6,170 nucleotides of DNA from NCBI GenBank assembly GCA_026985655.1, contig JALSQB010000238.1, positions 1 to 6,170 on the forward strand. The letters are read 5' to 3'. The stretch's first letter is position 1. Each line of letters begins with the position of its first letter. A program made the position numbers and the translations under genes. This document shows positions 5,743-6,170 of this stretch, piece by piece. The notes beneath the pieces are model-generated. The model searched no databases, was not told the DNA's origin, and worked only from the letters and a program-made list of their open reading frames with translations. Source of the DNA: Campylobacteraceae bacterium (lineage in GTDB: Bacteria > Campylobacterota > Campylobacteria > Campylobacterales > Sulfurovaceae).

Positions 5743-5751
5743 ATTTTAGCA
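5743..5751 (-). promoter_or_regulatory. Candidate extended -10 promoter giving a leaderless methyltransferase mRNA
   Basis: The minus strand reads TGCTAAAAT (plus-strand 5743-5751), an extended -10 element (TGn plus TAAAAT) that needs little -35 help. Only 7 bases separate it from the ATG at 5735, so transcription should begin at or next to the A of the start codon. This agrees with the absence of a Shine-Dalgarno. A second candidate, TATTAT at 5771-5776, would give a longer leader, also without a Shine-Dalgarno. Confidence 0.45.
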
Positions 5752-5775
5752 AAGTAATCTGAAATAGGCTATAAT
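5746..5775 (+). promoter_or_regulatory. Candidate promoter giving a leaderless AAA-ATPase-like mRNA
   Basis: TTAGCA (5746-5751; four of six consensus -35 bases) and a perfect TATAAT (5770-5775) are 18 bases apart. Six bases (ACCCCT) separate the -10 box from the ATG at 5782, placing the expected start point on the A of the ATG. No purine-rich ribosome binding site exists. The -35 box overlaps the extended -10 of the opposite gene. Motifs are seen; leaderless transcription is inferred. Confidence 0.5.
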
Positions 5776-5781
5776 ACCCCT

Positions 5782-6170
5782 ATGAAAAAGCTAAAAAAAC
5801 TCCCAATAGGCATACAGACATTTAAAGATATACGAGATAAAGAACAAAATTATATCTATATTGACAAAACCAAAGAGGCACTTGATTTAATAACGAATGG
5901 TAAATACTACTTTCTCTCACGCCCAAGACGCTTTGGTAAATCTCTCTTTTTAGATACACTTCAAGATATATTTGAGGGTAAAAAAGAGCTTTTTGAGGGG
6001 CTGTATATCTACGATAAATGGGATTGGGAAGATAAATATCCTGTTATTAAGTTTGGCTTCTCTGGCAATAGAAATCTCAAAGAGTTATACAGTGTTATAG
6101 AGCATAATATAGACTCAAACAAGGAGCATTTAGAGATTGATTGTAAAAAAGTAGATGATTATGCTGTCTG
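5782..6170 (+). CDS. AAA-ATPase-like protein (DUF1703/PDDEXK_9 family), 5' part; continues past the window
   Basis: The first 129 codons of a gene that stays open to the right edge. The N-terminus matches the AAA-ATPase_like family closely: LPIGIQTF (7-14), then YIYIDKT (24-30), the P-loop variant FLSRPRRFGKSL (44-55) with Lys53 and Ser54, DIFEGKKELFEGLYIY (62-77), and the WDW segment near 80-82. In this family RPRRFGKS replaces the classical Walker A, whose first Gly is absent. Full members are about 500-550 residues and usually end in a PD-(D/E)XK-type nuclease-like domain, not visible here. Their function is not established; they are often present in many copies per genome. The conserved LPIG so close to the ATG confirms the start, since an in-frame TAA at 5755-5757 with no start codon between leaves no alternative. 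No Shine-Dalgarno precedes it. It is divergent from the methyltransferase gene. Whether the gene is intact cannot be told. Confidence 0.9.
   Translation, partial: MKKLKKLPIGIQTFKDIRDKEQNYIYIDKTKEALDLITNGKYYFLSRPRRFGKSLFLDTLQDIFEGKKELFEGLYIYDKWDWEDKYPVIKFGFSGNRNLKELYSVIEHNIDSNKEHLEIDCKKVDDYAV

Noticed and set aside
1..6170. tRNA, rRNA, CRISPR, insertion sequence or attachment site
   Set aside because: No cloverleaf, array of spaced repeats, transposase motif or terminal inverted repeat was found by reading both strands.

Overview
The window is a compact, AT-rich piece of bacterial chromosome. It has eight protein genes and no RNA genes, CRISPR arrays or insertion sequences. No gap between genes exceeds about 130 bases. 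Base composition, short gaps, perfect TATAAT -10 boxes with poor -35 boxes, and the gene families together suggest a Campylobacterota (epsilonproteobacterial) genome of the Sulfurovum/Sulfurimonas/Arcobacter kind. That placement is an inference; no marker gene is present to prove it.

Layout from left to right: (1) the start of a threonine ammonia-lyase gene (ilvA, minus strand, running off the left edge); (2) divergent from it, a small CoA-binding Rossmann protein; (3) convergent with that, a lipoprotein with two Ig-like DUF5011-type modules and a C-terminal leucine-rich-repeat region; (4) divergent from that, a three-gene plus-strand operon: a stand-alone FAD oxidoreductase resembling the C-terminal half of the tRNA-modifying enzyme MnmC, a TehB-like class I methyltransferase starting on the base after the previous stop codon, and a GIY-YIG domain protein; (5) a tiny minus-strand lipoprotein with two CXXCH motifs, whose 3' end overlaps the GIY-YIG gene by 8 bases; (6) a minus-strand methyltransferase with an unrecognised N-terminal region; (7) divergent from it, the start of an AAA-ATPase-like (DUF1703/PDDEXK_9-type) gene running off the right edge.

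The clearest functional unit is the operon at 2606-4535. Its first gene probably acts in wobble-uridine tRNA modification, and its second is a methyltransferase of a different family from the usual MnmC partner domain. The most unusual regulatory feature is the 46-base divergent gap at 5736-5781. Both flanking genes lack a Shine-Dalgarno sequence, and each has a -10 box 6-7 bases before its ATG. This suggests two leaderless mRNAs from interlocking promoters. The remaining genes look like ordinary housekeeping or surface functions. I see no clear evidence of a complete novel multi-gene system, but the dual-CXXCH lipoprotein, the leaderless pair and the split MnmC-like operon deserve checking.
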